From assembly GCF_002127325.2 (NCBI RefSeq), contig NC_035448.2, forward strand, positions 128,909,144-128,973,143: 64,000 nucleotides of DNA, read 5' to 3'. The notes below the pieces were generated by a model, which was not told the origin of the DNA, did no database searches, and was given only the letters and a program-made list of their open reading frames with translations. This document shows, one piece after another, positions 45,789-56,662 of the stretch. The stretch comes from Helianthus annuus (Eukaryota; Streptophyta; Magnoliopsida; Asterales; Asteraceae). Within the stretch, counting starts at the first letter, position 1, and every line of letters begins with the position of its first letter. Position numbers and translations under genes: made by a program.

Positions 45789-48586
45789 ATGGAAAACGCT
45801 AACAATGAACCAATTAATGAAGTAAATCAATCTGAGCAAGAACCGGAAGATCAATATATAACCCGACAAGATATTGAGCACTTTATCGCCCAAGGAATAG
45901 CCCATGCTATTCCAGAAATTGTGGCTGCTGTTCAGAAACCTGCCGAACCACAATTAATTCCTAGTAAACGTATTCCAGAAGATAACGGCAGTAACAGCAT
46001 AAATGGAGGCGGCAATCATGACACTCATGATCCGCAACAGGCCCCACTCCCTAAGAGGATAAAAGCTGCAACGCCTGGTTGCACTTACAAAGAGTTTCTT
46101 GCTTGCAAACCTATTGAATTTGCAAGTAACGAAGGGGCAACTGCAACACTGCGTTGGTTAGAGAAAACCGAAGCAGTGATTGCAATAAGCAAATGTGCCG
46201 AAGAGGATCAAGTGATGTATGCATCAAATCTGTTCAAAGAAGGAGTACTAGAATGGTGGAACACGGTCCTCCAGGCAAAAGGAAGAAGGATAGCCTATGC
46301 CATGAGTTGGGAAGAATTTAAGAATCTGGTAGAAAGAAAATTATGTCCCGAATATGAAAAAGATCAAATGGCAAACAAATTCCTAAGTCACCGTATGACA
46401 GGGGTAGATTGCCAGGGCTATACTTCGACATTCTTTGAATACGCAAGGGTGGTGCCAACACTGGCTTCGCCAGAACCGGTACTTATTTCCCGTTACATCT
46501 GGGGGTTAATTAGTGAAATCCGAAACATCGTTAAAGCTGCGAGACCTCGTACCATTGACGATGCGGTAGAATTAGCTAACACCCTAACGGATGAATTGGT
46601 GCGCACAAGAGAAGAAGACCGGAAGAAGGAAATAGCTCAGAAGATTACCCAAGGATTTCGAATGGGTAATATCAAGAAAAGAGGAACAGGGCAATCCTCA
46701 TCACCTCCTTTCTGCAGAAATTGCAAAAAGAAGCATTATGGACAATGCAATATAGTTTGCAATTTTTGCAAGGCAAAAGGACATCGTGAGGAAGACTGCA
46801 GGAAGAAAACAAGAATTTGTTATAACTGCAGAGAAAGGGGACATTTTCAATCCGAATGTCCTAAGCTAACTAAACCAGTAGACAACAAAGCTAAACCCGC
46901 TGAAGGAGCAACCAAGAAGAATGTACGCGCATTCCAGCTGACCACTCAAGAAGCCGAACTCATTCCAGATGTGATAGCCGGTACGTTCCTAGTACATGAC
47001 GTATTTGCAAAAGTATTATTTGACTCTGGTGCGAACCAAAGTTTTATTAATACTTCATTTTGTCAAGCTCTTAAGTTACCTTTAACCACTCTTAGGCAAA
47101 TTTTCACAGTTGAAACCGCAGAAGGAAATTCTGTGAAAATAGATAAAATCTGGCAAGAAGGAAAAATAGAACTATTAGGCCATAAATTTTCTGCAAATCT
47201 GTTACCAATGAATTTAGCCGGATTCAATGTAGTATTAGGAATGGATTGGTTAATAGCCAACCATGCACGAATCCTATGTGATAAAAATGCAGTAGAAATT
47301 CAAAACCCTTCAGGAGAGGTAATTATAATTACTGGAAATAAATCTCGAAAGCCACTGAAATTTATCTCAGTAATGAAATTGGCAAGCTATTCGAGAAAGC
47401 AGGAAATGGTGTATATGATTTCAGTAATCATTAACACTAAAGATAAGGAACTTCAGGATATTCCAATAGTCTCAGAATACCCAGACGTTTTTCCAGAAGA
47501 ATTACCTGGATTACCACCTGATAGAGAAGTAGAATTTAGAATTCATTTAATTCCAGGTACTGCACCCATAGCCAAAGCACCATATAGATTAGCACCTACC
47601 GAAATGCTAGAATTGAAAAAGCAATTAGATGAATTATTAAGCAAAGGATTCATACAACCGAGTTCATCCCCTTGGGGTGCACCAGTATTGTTTGTGAAAA
47701 AGAAAGATGGATCGATGAGAATGTGTATCGATTATAGAGAATTGAATAAGGTTACGATTAAGAATCGATACCCATTACCTAGGATTGATGATCTTTTTGA
47801 TCAATTGCAAGGAGCTAGGTATTTCTCTAAGATAGATTTAAGATCTGGATATCATCAGCTGAAAGTACAAGAAGAAGACATACCTAAAACTGCCTTCAGA
47901 ACTAGGTATGGTCATTATGAGTTTACAGTCATGCCCTTTGGATTAATGAATGCCCCAGCAGCATTCATGGACATGATGAATCGAATCTGTAAACCATACT
48001 TGGATAAATTTGTGATCGTTTTCATCGACGACATACTTATTTATTCCAAAAGCCAAAAAGAACATTGTGAACACTTACACGTTCTCTTAACTTTGTTAAG
48101 AAAAGAAAGGCTTTATGCCAAATTCTCAAAATGTGAATTTTGGCTACAAGAAGTACAATTTTTAGGTCATGTGGTAAATCATGAAGGTATCCATGTAGAT
48201 CCTGCTAAGATAGAAGCAATTATAAAATGGAAAGTCCCACAAACAGCTATGGAGATAAGAAGCTTTCTAGGCTTAGCTGGATACTATAGACGATTTATCA
48301 AAGATTTTGCTAAGATAGCCGTACCTTTAACTAAGTTAACCTGTAAAGCCGCTAAGTTTGAATGGGGACCTAGACAAGAAGAAGCTTTTAAGATTTTAAA
48401 GCATAGATTGACGAATGCACCAATCTTAGCTTTACCCGAGGGAACAGAAGACTTTGAAGTATATTGTGATGCTTCAAAATTAGGATACGGATGTGTGTTA
48501 ATGCAACGCAAGAAGGTAATTGCGTATGCTTCTAGACAATTGAAAAAGCACGAAGAAAATTATACGACTCATGATCTAGAACTAGG
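45789..48586 (+). CDS. gag-pol: Gag-protease-RT-RNase H part of A polyprotein (interrupted by D)
   Basis: An open frame of 932 codons from Met 45789 to the D insertion. Gag core with [12 protein letters not shown] and LEWWNTVL (about residues 108-160). Zinc knuckles [26 protein letters not shown] and [14 protein letters not shown] (about 306-360). Protease [10 protein letters not shown] (about 412). RT with IDYRELNK and the catalytic FIDDIL (about 743). RNase H with [13 protein letters not shown] (about 892), broken after TTHDLELG. Gag packages RNA and pol copies and integrates it. The remainder follows at 59126 in the same frame. Confidence 0.93.
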
Positions 48587-51044
48587 TATCACACCCCAAC
48601 CAATGGCGGAAACATCGGGATGAGACGAAGTGTGAAGATTGCTCGAGACATCATAACGCTATTTGTGACAATAATTTAATAATCCAAATTTCATTTCCAA
48701 ACTTCAAGTAGTCATTAATACAAGATCCAAATAACAACAAGTTTAATCAAAATAACAAATCAACATAACCAAAATTCGATACAACATATTAAACCTAACG
48801 TCTAAAGTGTGTATCTAGGCATCGTGCTACTTCTTTCATTTCATCATCATCAACCTGTAACATGTTTAAAATACAATTCAATGCAAAAGCAAAGGCGAGT
48901 ATACAAGTTTGGTACATACATAGCATAAGATAAAAGTGTGAACAATCCCTCATAGCAAGCATGTGATTCAAGATAAACATTAAATATGGCATGTGTCTAA
49001 CATATCAAACCAAGAAAACGCAACTTGCTCATGACATAACCAAAGTTTCAGTAGAGGCGGGTCGTTAATCCTATAGCGCTACATATGTCAAAGTTTGGCT
49101 CGTACGAAGTTAATGATAAGTTCAACACATAAGAATCACCCAAATTTAAAGTATCAAGCCATCACATATACAAGCATGTTATAGGAATGTTCATGTGTTT
49201 AGACAAAAGTTCATGTGTAAGTTTCAATAGGTAAACATGTTACACCCCAAAAGTGGTAAAAGTAAAAAGGGGAAAAGTACGAGTATACTCACGGTTTACA
49301 AGTCGTGACTTGAAGTTCCGAGAGCAAGTTGGTGGATGGATTAGTTTGGAGCACCTTGTCCTTCTACACAAGGAAACGTAGGTGTGTGAGTTTGGCGTAT
49401 AACGGAAGATTATAGATTCGGAGTTTTTAAAATATATAGAAAGTAACATAGGTGAAAATAATCATCTTGTACACATAACTCTTGTTCTTGACACTATTGA
49501 AACTCAAAAGAGTTGGTATGATTTCATGGATTCTAAGATCCATTAGAGTCGTAACAAGGGCATGGTCATAGATGATGTAACGTCCACTTAACAAATAACT
49601 ATTAAGTCATCATCAAGTCTTAGTTACTTAGATGTATACATATAGAATAACTTAGATATTATATAGTTTACAAGTCTTATGATTCAAGCATGAGGTAGGA
49701 GATTAATGTCTCCATTTAGGTACCTCTTTGTGTCATAGAATACATACATGAGGTAGGAAGAACAAGCTTCCATTTAGGCACCTCTATTGTTCACCACTAC
49801 ACTTGTTGTTATAAACAACAAGGAGGGTCATGAACATACAAGTATTAAGGTAATAACAACAACTAATCTATAGAAAAACATCAAGTAATGAGTGGATTCT
49901 TATGAAGGATAGCCTAGGCTAAACCAACCATCACACATACATCAAGTTTCACACTTGAGCACTACTTGTGGGTAAAACCCTAATTAAAACAGAAAGTTTG
50001 TGAGGTTTTAACCTCTGATTTAAGTGTCTCAACCATGTTTTTAAGCTTAACCAACCATAAGAGAGGTTGTAAGCATTAGGACATTGGTGTGAGATGTGTT
50101 AGACACAAGTTGGATAAGAAATAACATGTTGTTGATTAATAGTAAACAAAACAGAAAGTTTTAGTCCATTTTAGGGCAAATCCAAGCATGATTCTTCCAA
50201 GGAAAAACCAAGGATTCAAACCCAAGGACATAACAAAGCAATAGGAAGAAGAACCAAGTGATTTGGTTAAGAAATAAGCAAGTTACACTCACTTTAGTGA
50301 AGTTACAAGAATCTGTCCAAAACTCAGATTTACTGCAGATTGAGAGTGAATCTGTGAAGATTAGAGAGTTGTGAAAGTGTCAAATGGGTTGGAGAAGGTG
50401 GGTATTTATAATGGAGGAGTTAGGAGATGATTGGAGGTGATTAGAGGTGGATTAAAGGTGATTGGGTGAGGTTGGAGAGTTGGATTTCGTGCATGCAGCT
50501 CAAAGAAACACACCTTCTGCCGAAACAAGGGCGTCGCGTGACGTCTAGGACCCTCGCGTCACGCGGCGGGTAGGGGTTGTCTGACTTTCGTTTTATTACA
50601 CTTAGGCCCCTGAAGTTTATATTTGGTTCCTTTAGGTGCAAAGTTGAGAGTTCAGGGACTTGTTTTGATATAAAAGCATAGTATAAGGTGTAGTTAAGCA
50701 TGATAATCAAAACCAAAGTATGTTTAAGCGTATAAATGTCATAATCAAGTATCGTTCTCGTTCAAAACACGTTCAATGCATAAGTTTAGATTAATTACAA
50801 GTCTCGCACATAGTTTCCAAGAATAACGATTAAACATCGATTGATTCACCAAATCGAACATACGAGCATACATAGAGTGTGTATAACATAAGTGTAACAA
50901 AATACAAGCTTCATTAATGATCCAAGTCTCGGTTTGATAATGATTACAATGAAAGGAGCGATTACAAGAATACAAGGTTTCCAAAAATAGAAATACGAAC
51001 AAAGCTTTCTATAAATGGAAAGTACAAAAGAGCCGGGCGTTACA
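48587..51044 (-). repeat. 3' LTR of D
   Basis: On the minus strand it starts TGTAACGCCC and ends GTGTGATA. Differences from the other copy noticed at about 48961, 49373 and 49998. Short ORFs inside both LTRs are mirrored copies and look like chance. Confidence 0.96.
50403..50572 (-). promoter_or_regulatory. LTR promoter of D: GC-rich dyads and TATA box
   Basis: The minus strand has CGCGTGACGCGAGGG and CGTCACGCGACGCCC facing each other (about 50529-50568), then about 120 bases downstream TATAAATA (50403-50410). The 5' LTR has the same at 58479-58648. Confidence 0.6.
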
Positions 51045-51080
51045 GTCTCCCCTCCTTTAGGAAATTTCGTCCCGAAATTT
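51045..51080 (-). other. Polypurine tract and preceding hairpin of D
   Basis: TAAAGGAGGGGAGAC (minus, 51045-51059) against the 3' LTR. AAATTTCG/CGAAATTT hairpin at 51062-51080, overlapping the integrase stop. Compared with A's hairpin one C-G pair is T-A, so pairing is kept. Confidence 0.82.
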
Positions 51081-52995
51081 AGGAAGACTCGGGGAAAAGA
51101 TGAGGATACTTCGACTTCATTTCACTTTCAAGCTCCCAAGTAAATTCAGCGCCACGCTTTCCTTCCCATCGAACCTTGACAATAGGAATTCGACTGCGCC
51201 TCAATTGCTTGGTTCCTTGGTCCATGATTTCGACCGGTTTTTCCACAAAGTGAAGCGTTTCGTTGACTTGCAAGTCTTCGAGGGGAACGTGAAGTCCTTC
51301 GTCAGCTAGACATTTCTTTAAGTTGGATACATGGAAGACAGGGTGTACATTGTTGAGTTCTTCGGGCAGGTCTAGTCTATACGCAACCTCGCCAATCCTC
51401 TCGAGGATTTTGAAAGGACCGACGTAGCGAGGTGCGAGTTTCCCTTTCTTGCCAAATCGAACCACGCCCTTCCAAGGGGACACCTTGAGAAGCACGAAGT
51501 CACCTGTCTCGAATTCCATAGGTTTGCGTCCTTTGTCAGCGTAACTCTTTTGTCGGCTCCTGGCTTTCAATAAGTTGTCTCGAACCTGTAAAATCTTGTC
51601 CGTCGTCTCTTGTATAAGCTCGGGACCGGTGAGTTGGGCTTGACCAATCTCGTGCCAACAAATAGGCGAACGGCACTTACGACCATACAATGCTTCGAAA
51701 GGTGCCATTTGAATACTCGCGTGATAACTGTTATTGTACGAGAATTCGACCAAGGGCAAGTGTGAATCCCAGTTGCCACCAAAATCTATTACGCATGAAC
51801 GAAGCATATCCTCTAAGGTTTGGATAGTACGCTCGGTTTGACCGTCAGTCTGAGGATGGAAGGCAGTGCTAAGGTTGAGTTTAGTACCCATAGCAGATTG
51901 AAAAGTTTGCCAGAGACGAGACGTAAAGCGAGCATCACGATCAGAAATGATGTCGATGGGAATACCATGACGACAGATTATCTCCTTCATGTAGACCTTA
52001 GCCAATTTCTCGACTTTGAAATCTTCACGAATAGGGAGGAAGTGAGCTGACTTGGTCAATCGATCAACGATTACCCAAATGCTGTCATGACCAGCCGTAG
52101 TGCGAGGAAGCTTAGTGATAAAATCCATGGCAATGCTCTCCCATTTCCAAATCGGAATTCGTGGTTGTTTGAGTAAGCCAGAGGGACGTTGATGTTCAGC
52201 TTTCACTTTGGAACATGTGAGACATTTTGAGACGAAAGTGGCTATATCCTTCTTCATTCCAGGCCACCAATAGGATGTACGCATATCATGGTACATCTTG
52301 TCGGCACCAGGGTGAATAGAATACTTCGTGTTATGGGCCTCCTTCATCAGGAATTTGCGAAGATCATCACGGTCAGGAATCCAGATACGATTGAGATAGT
52401 ATAAAATGCCATCAGATTTGGACACGAGACTATTTTCAGCACCACATTGCATCTCGTTGTAGAGGTTACCCTCATTAACGGATGTGTACTGAGCGTTACG
52501 TATGCGATTTTGAAGATCATGGACGAGTTGGAAACAACGGATACTCTTGACGTGAGTTTTACGACTAAGAGCGTCGGCTACTACATTTGCTTTACCTGGG
52601 TGGTATTTGATTTCGCAATCGTAGTCGTTTAACAATTCCACCCAACGACGTTGACGCATATTCAGTTCTTTTTTGTTGAAGATGTGTTGAAGGCTCTTAT
52701 GGTCGGTGAAGACCACACATTTAGTACCATAGAGGTAGTGTCGCCAAATCTTCAATGCAAAAACGACTGCACCAAGTTCAAGGTCGTGGGTAGTATAGTT
52801 TTTCTCATGAATTTTGAGTTGCCTCGATGCGTAAGCGATAACCTTGTCACGTTGCATAAGAACACAACCAAGGCCGAGGTTTGAAGCGTCGCAATACACG
52901 ACAAAATCATCGTTACCATCAGGAAGCGTTAGGATAGGAGCATTGCAAGCATGTCCTTGAGCGTTTGAAAAGACTCCTCTTGTTCGGGACCCCAA
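51079..52995 (-). CDS. pol: RNase H, integrase and chromodomain-like part of D pol
   Basis: A 638-codon frame; homology with RNase H starts at about 52945 (N-A-P-I-L-T-L-P). In order: RNase H ([13 protein letters not shown] near 52870; [10 protein letters not shown]), integrase zinc domain (H...H at [13 protein letters not shown]), integrase core with D in MDFITKLP, D in [10 protein letters not shown] and E in [11 protein letters not shown]-terminal [10 protein letters not shown] domain and a terminal chromodomain-like strand ([16 protein letters not shown]) complete it. All catalytic residues are present. It overlaps the upstream frame by 67 bases and differs from it by one base; the first 17 or so codons are not homologous. 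Confidence 0.92.
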   Translation of the reverse strand: MGSRTRGVFSNAQGHACNAPILTLPDGNDDFVVYCDASNLGLGCVLMQRDKVIAYASRQLKIHEKNYTTHDLELGAVVFALKIWRHYLYGTKCVVFTDHKSLQHIFNKKELNMRQRRWVELLNDYDCEIKYHPGKANVVADALSRKTHVKSIRCFQLVHDLQNRIRNAQYTSVNEGNLYNEMQCGAENSLVSKSDGILYYLNRIWIPDRDDLRKFLMKEAHNTKYSIHPGADKMYHDMRTSYWWPGMKKDIATFVSKCLTCSKVKAEHQRPSGLLKQPRIPIWKWESIAMDFITKLPRTTAGHDSIWVIVDRLTKSAHFLPIREDFKVEKLAKVYMKEIICRHGIPIDIISDRDARFTSRLWQTFQSAMGTKLNLSTAFHPQTDGQTERTIQTLEDMLRSCVIDFGGNWDSHLPLVEFSYNNSYHASIQMAPFEALYGRKCRSPICWHEIGQAQLTGPELIQETTDKILQVRDNLLKARSRQKSYADKGRKPMEFETGDFVLLKVSPWKGVVRFGKKGKLAPRYVGPFKILERIGEVAYRLDLPEELNNVHPVFHVSNLKKCLADEGLHVPLEDLQVNETLHFVEKPVEIMDQGTKQLRRSRIPIVKVRWEGKRGAEFTWELESEMKSKYPHLFPESS

Positions 52996-55589
52996 ACAAA
53001 AGGTCTCTCTTTTTGAGTCAAGGAGGACAAAGGAACAGCGATTTTTGAAAAGTTGGAGATGAAACGACGATAGTAACCAGCAAGACTAAGAAACGAACGG
53101 ATTTCAGATGGGGATTTAGGTGCGATCCAATTCTTCACAGCTTCGATTTTAGCGGGGTCAACGTGAATTCCAAGTTCGTTGACAGTATGACCAAGGAATT
53201 GAACCTCTTTTAGCCAAAATTCACACTTGGAGAATTTGGCGTATAGACGTTCAGTACGAAGGAGTTCAAGGATAAGGTGCAAGTGTCGCTTATGCTCTTC
53301 TTGCGTCTTGGAATAGATGAGAATATCGTCGATGAAGACGATCACAAAATGGTCCAAGTATGCTTTGCACACGCGGTTCATTAAATCCATGAAGACAGCA
53401 GGTGCGTTGGTCAAACCAAAGGGCATGACCACGAACTCGTAATGACCATAACGTGTACGGAAAGCGGTCTTAGGTACATCTTCTTCGAGTACTCGAAGTT
53501 GATGATACCCAGAACGAAGATCGATCTTTGAAAAGCAGGTCGCGCCTTGCAATTGATCGAAGAGGTCATCAATGCGAGGAGGAGGGTATCGGTTTTTGAT
53601 AGTAAGCTTGTTGAGCTCACGATAGTCGATACACATACGAAATGATCCATCTTTCTTTTTGACAAACAAAACGGGAGCCCCCCAAGGAGAAGTACTAGGG
53701 CGTATAAAGCCTTTGTCAAGAAGCTCTTGAAGTTGACTCGAGAGCTCTTGCATCTCAGAGGGTGCTAAACGATAGGGGGACTTAGCGACAGGCGTAGCAC
53801 CAGGCACTAAATCGATGCGAAAATCGACAGAACGAGCAGGAGGCGGACCAGGAAGATCGTCGGGGAATACATCCGGAAAGTCGCGTACAACAGGAACGTC
53901 GCTTATGCTTGGGCCTTTGTCCTTCTTTTCCACAATGTGGGCGAGAAAGGCGAAGGTACCCTTGCGTAAGCATTTGTTTGCTTTGATACACGACATAAGC
54001 TTAAGGCCTTGAGAAGGCTTTTCACCATAGACGTGTAGAGAATCACCATTTGGAAGAGGAAGGCGGATAAACTTTTCAGAACAAACAACTTCAGCGCGAA
54101 CTCGCATAAGCCAGTCCATGCCTACTATGATGTCAAAGCTACCCATTTGCATAGGTATAAGGTTGATCGAAAACGTATGATCGTTGAGAATCAAGGAACA
54201 ATTGGAGAGAACGGAAATGACAGTGACGGTTTTACCATTAGCGACTTCGACAGCGAAAGATTTTGGCAACTTAGAGCGTTTACACTTGAGCAAGGACTCG
54301 AATTCTAACGACACAAAACTTTTATCGGCGCCAGTATCAAATAAGCATGAAGCATAGACATGGTTAACGAGAAACGTACCAGTAATGACGTCGTTTGCGT
54401 TTTGAGCCTGAGCTGTGGTGAGGAGGAAAGCTCGACCCCTAGCGGGTTCTTGAACCTGTTGCTGTTGTTGCTGGGGTTGTGGCTGTGGTAGTTGCTGTCG
54501 AGGCTGTTGTGGTTGATATCGTTGAGGACACACATTGGCCATATGGTTGGTATCACCACACGTGAAACATGCTCGCACAGGAGCGATTAGGGTTGGAGCT
54601 AAGAGAGCTTGGTTTTGGTTGACATGAGTGGTGTAGCGGCAGAATGGGGCGGTATGCCCACCTCGGCCACACCTGTCGCACTTCTGACATTGAGTGTTTA
54701 GAGGGTGATGATATCGGCACTTGTCACACTTTGGGTGCGTTCCAGTATACACCTTGCGTGGAGTTTCATTGTTGGTAAAAGCAGGCACAGTTTGTAGAGG
54801 TTGTGGGTTTGGCGGAGTGACGACCGCGCAATTTTGGCTTGAAGCCTTCCGCTTCTTGCCTTGGTTTCTCTTAGACTGTTGGGAGGGTTTGGGCTCATCA
54901 GAAGAGTCAACGGTAGCTTGGTGTGCATTCTTTGTTGAAACCTTGTCGTAGGTTCCATGAAGAACGCAGTTGTTGTTAAGTTCGGTGGCTATACGAAAAG
55001 CATCTTCAACGGTTTGGGGATTAGCAGAGGCAAGGTGGTTTGTCAGGGAAGGTGCAACACAACGAACAAATTTGGCTATGGTCTTAGGAACGGTCTCAAC
55101 TTGTCCAGGGCAAAGAACACTGAGTTGTTTAAAGCGCGTAATCAGGCCATCCATGGCACTCCCCTTCTGAGTAAGGTTCCAAAATTCGTTCTCCAATTTT
55201 TGGAGTTCATGAGGAGGACAGAAGTGGTCTTTCATAAGCTGTTTGAGATCGTCCCAAGGCATAGCATGTGCAACCTCGTTTCCCCTTTTGTTGCGTTCAG
55301 TCGTCCACCACTCGAGTGCCTTTTCACGAAACACCCCAGTTGCATTCAAGGTTCTTAGTTCGTCAGGGCAACCACTTTGCAAGAAGGTAAGCTCGATGGC
55401 ATCAAACCAGTTCATCATGGCGGTAGCGCCATTCTTGCCAGTAAATTCTAAGGGTTTACAAGCCATGAAGTGCTTAAATTGGAAGGTCGATTTGGGTTTG
55501 TCTGCCTTTGAGTCAACAAAGCCATGTGGTGAATCGGTTTGAATCTTGCTAACGATGTCGGGTAGGACTTTAGCAAATTGCTTGGCCAT
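52929..55589 (-). CDS. gag-pol: Gag-protease-RT part of D polyprotein
   Basis: An 886-codon frame. Gag core ([21 protein letters not shown]), zinc knuckles [28 protein letters not shown] and [14 protein letters not shown], a Gln/Pro-rich linker, protease ([10 protein letters not shown]), RT ([14 protein letters not shown]) and the RT-RNase H connection, ending shortly after LKDML. The true Gag start may be Met 55674, in another frame, which opens a Ser/Lys-rich segment and stops soon after 55589. If so, a frameshift lies just upstream of 55589. Gag relates to that of X more than to A or C. Confidence 0.92.
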   Translation of the reverse strand: MAKQFAKVLPDIVSKIQTDSPHGFVDSKADKPKSTFQFKHFMACKPLEFTGKNGATAMMNWFDAIELTFLQSGCPDELRTLNATGVFREKALEWWTTERNKRGNEVAHAMPWDDLKQLMKDHFCPPHELQKLENEFWNLTQKGSAMDGLITRFKQLSVLCPGQVETVPKTIAKFVRCVAPSLTNHLASANPQTVEDAFRIATELNNNCVLHGTYDKVSTKNAHQATVDSSDEPKPSQQSKRNQGKKRKASSQNCAVVTPPNPQPLQTVPAFTNNETPRKVYTGTHPKCDKCRYHHPLNTQCQKCDRCGRGGHTAPFCRYTTHVNQNQALLAPTLIAPVRACFTCGDTNHMANVCPQRYQPQQPRQQLPQPQPQQQQQQVQEPARGRAFLLTTAQAQNANDVITGTFLVNHVYASCLFDTGADKSFVSLEFESLLKCKRSKLPKSFAVEVANGKTVTVISVLSNCSLILNDHTFSINLIPMQMGSFDIIVGMDWLMRVRAEVVCSEKFIRLPLPNGDSLHVYGEKPSQGLKLMSCIKANKCLRKGTFAFLAHIVEKKDKGPSISDVPVVRDFPDVFPDDLPGPPPARSVDFRIDLVPGATPVAKSPYRLAPSEMQELSSQLQELLDKGFIRPSTSPWGAPVLFVKKKDGSFRMCIDYRELNKLTIKNRYPPPRIDDLFDQLQGATCFSKIDLRSGYHQLRVLEEDVPKTAFRTRYGHYEFVVMPFGLTNAPAVFMDLMNRVCKAYLDHFVIVFIDDILIYSKTQEEHKRHLHLILELLRTERLYAKFSKCEFWLKEVQFLGHTVNELGIHVDPAKIEAVKNWIAPKSPSEIRSFLSLAGYYRRFISNFSKIAVPLSSLTQKERPFVWGPEQEESFQTLKDMLAMLLS

Positions 55590-55674
55590 AAAATTTCATG
55601 CAATCTTTTTGAGACATGGCGGAAGAAGTCGAACCCTTCTTAGACTTGAGTCTCTTGGAGGAACTAGACGACAT

Positions 55675-56594
55675 CTAAAAGATTGAAAGAGAAGGAAAGG
55701 ATGAGACTTTGGTCATTAATTGAAAAACAAGGTTTGTGTATGTAAAAGCAAGTAAATGTTCATGTACCAAGTAAAGTTCACATAGAGCATAAGTTTCCAA
55801 CATACATTCAACAAGTATAACACATAAGTTGCGTAAAGAGGTATAAATTTAGTTTGTTCACGAGAATTATTATTGTTTGTGATTGCGGTAACATGCGAAA
55901 TGATTAAAACGACATTTCGAAATGAAAGAACGTTCAAGTATAAAATCACAAATAAATTGAGTTACATAAAAGAGAGGCTCAATAAAACATAGGATTGTTT
56001 CGGGTAGAGAAACGTCGACAATTCCAAAGTGGGTCGAAAGTCCTTTCGATTTAGAGATATTGTGCTTTGGCCTATAAGTAAGATACTCTCGTCGAGAAGC
56101 GATTAACGGTATCTTACCCTTCCGGTTACTACACATCTCTAAATGATTGGAACATTCGGGACTTTGGCGAGAATAAAAATCAAGGAATGGGACTTAATCG
56201 ACAAGATGCGGGTTTCACCCCTAACTTGACGATTTTCGTACCCTAAATGTGGTTGGTACTTATCGGCCAAAATAAAATTTTGACACTTTGACAAGGGTCC
56301 ACTAGAGTTGAAATGGAAATTACCATTAAGTTGTGGATGTCACTCCTAGCTTAATGGTGAAATTTCGTGCAAAAATAGATTAAAGGTAGAGTGAGAGTCG
56401 TTTACCAAATTGTGGGTTTCATGCCTATTTTGGTAAAGTTGTCTCGTTGATGTTACAAGAGTATAAAATGGCATAAGTGTATTTGTGTTAGCCTTAGGAA
56501 AGGCGCATAAGTTTAATAACAAGAAGTGTAGCTAGGAAGCATGTAAGGTAGAGTACAAATGTTTTAAACAACAAATAAGAGACAAAGTTCCTAA
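55675..56594 (-). other. Leader of D
   Basis: About 0.9 kb with no convincing ORF, unlike the leaders of A and C. The primer-proximal 60 bases are homologous to X. Confidence 0.6.
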
Positions 56595-56644
56595 AACTAT
56601 AGACTAGGGCAAAAGCATGGCAATTTTCCTAATTCCCTATAGTT
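56595..56644 (-). other. Leader stem next to primer site of D
   Basis: AACTATAG (56595-56602) pairs with CTATAGTT (56637-56644), two bases from the primer site. X has GGTTATAG/CTATAACC: three pairs changed on both arms. Confidence 0.72.
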
Positions 56645-56646
56645 AT

Positions 56647-56659
56647 GGCTCTGATACCA
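56647..56659 (-). other. Primer binding site of D
   Basis: The minus strand reads TGGTATCAGAGCC, three bases from the LTR. Confidence 0.93.
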
Positions 56660-56662
56660 ATC

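Noticed and set aside
50441..51002. Minus-strand frames of 85-91 codons in D LTRs (again at 58517-59078)
   Set aside because: They occur in both LTRs only because the LTRs are identical. They lie across the promoter dyads and show no known motif.
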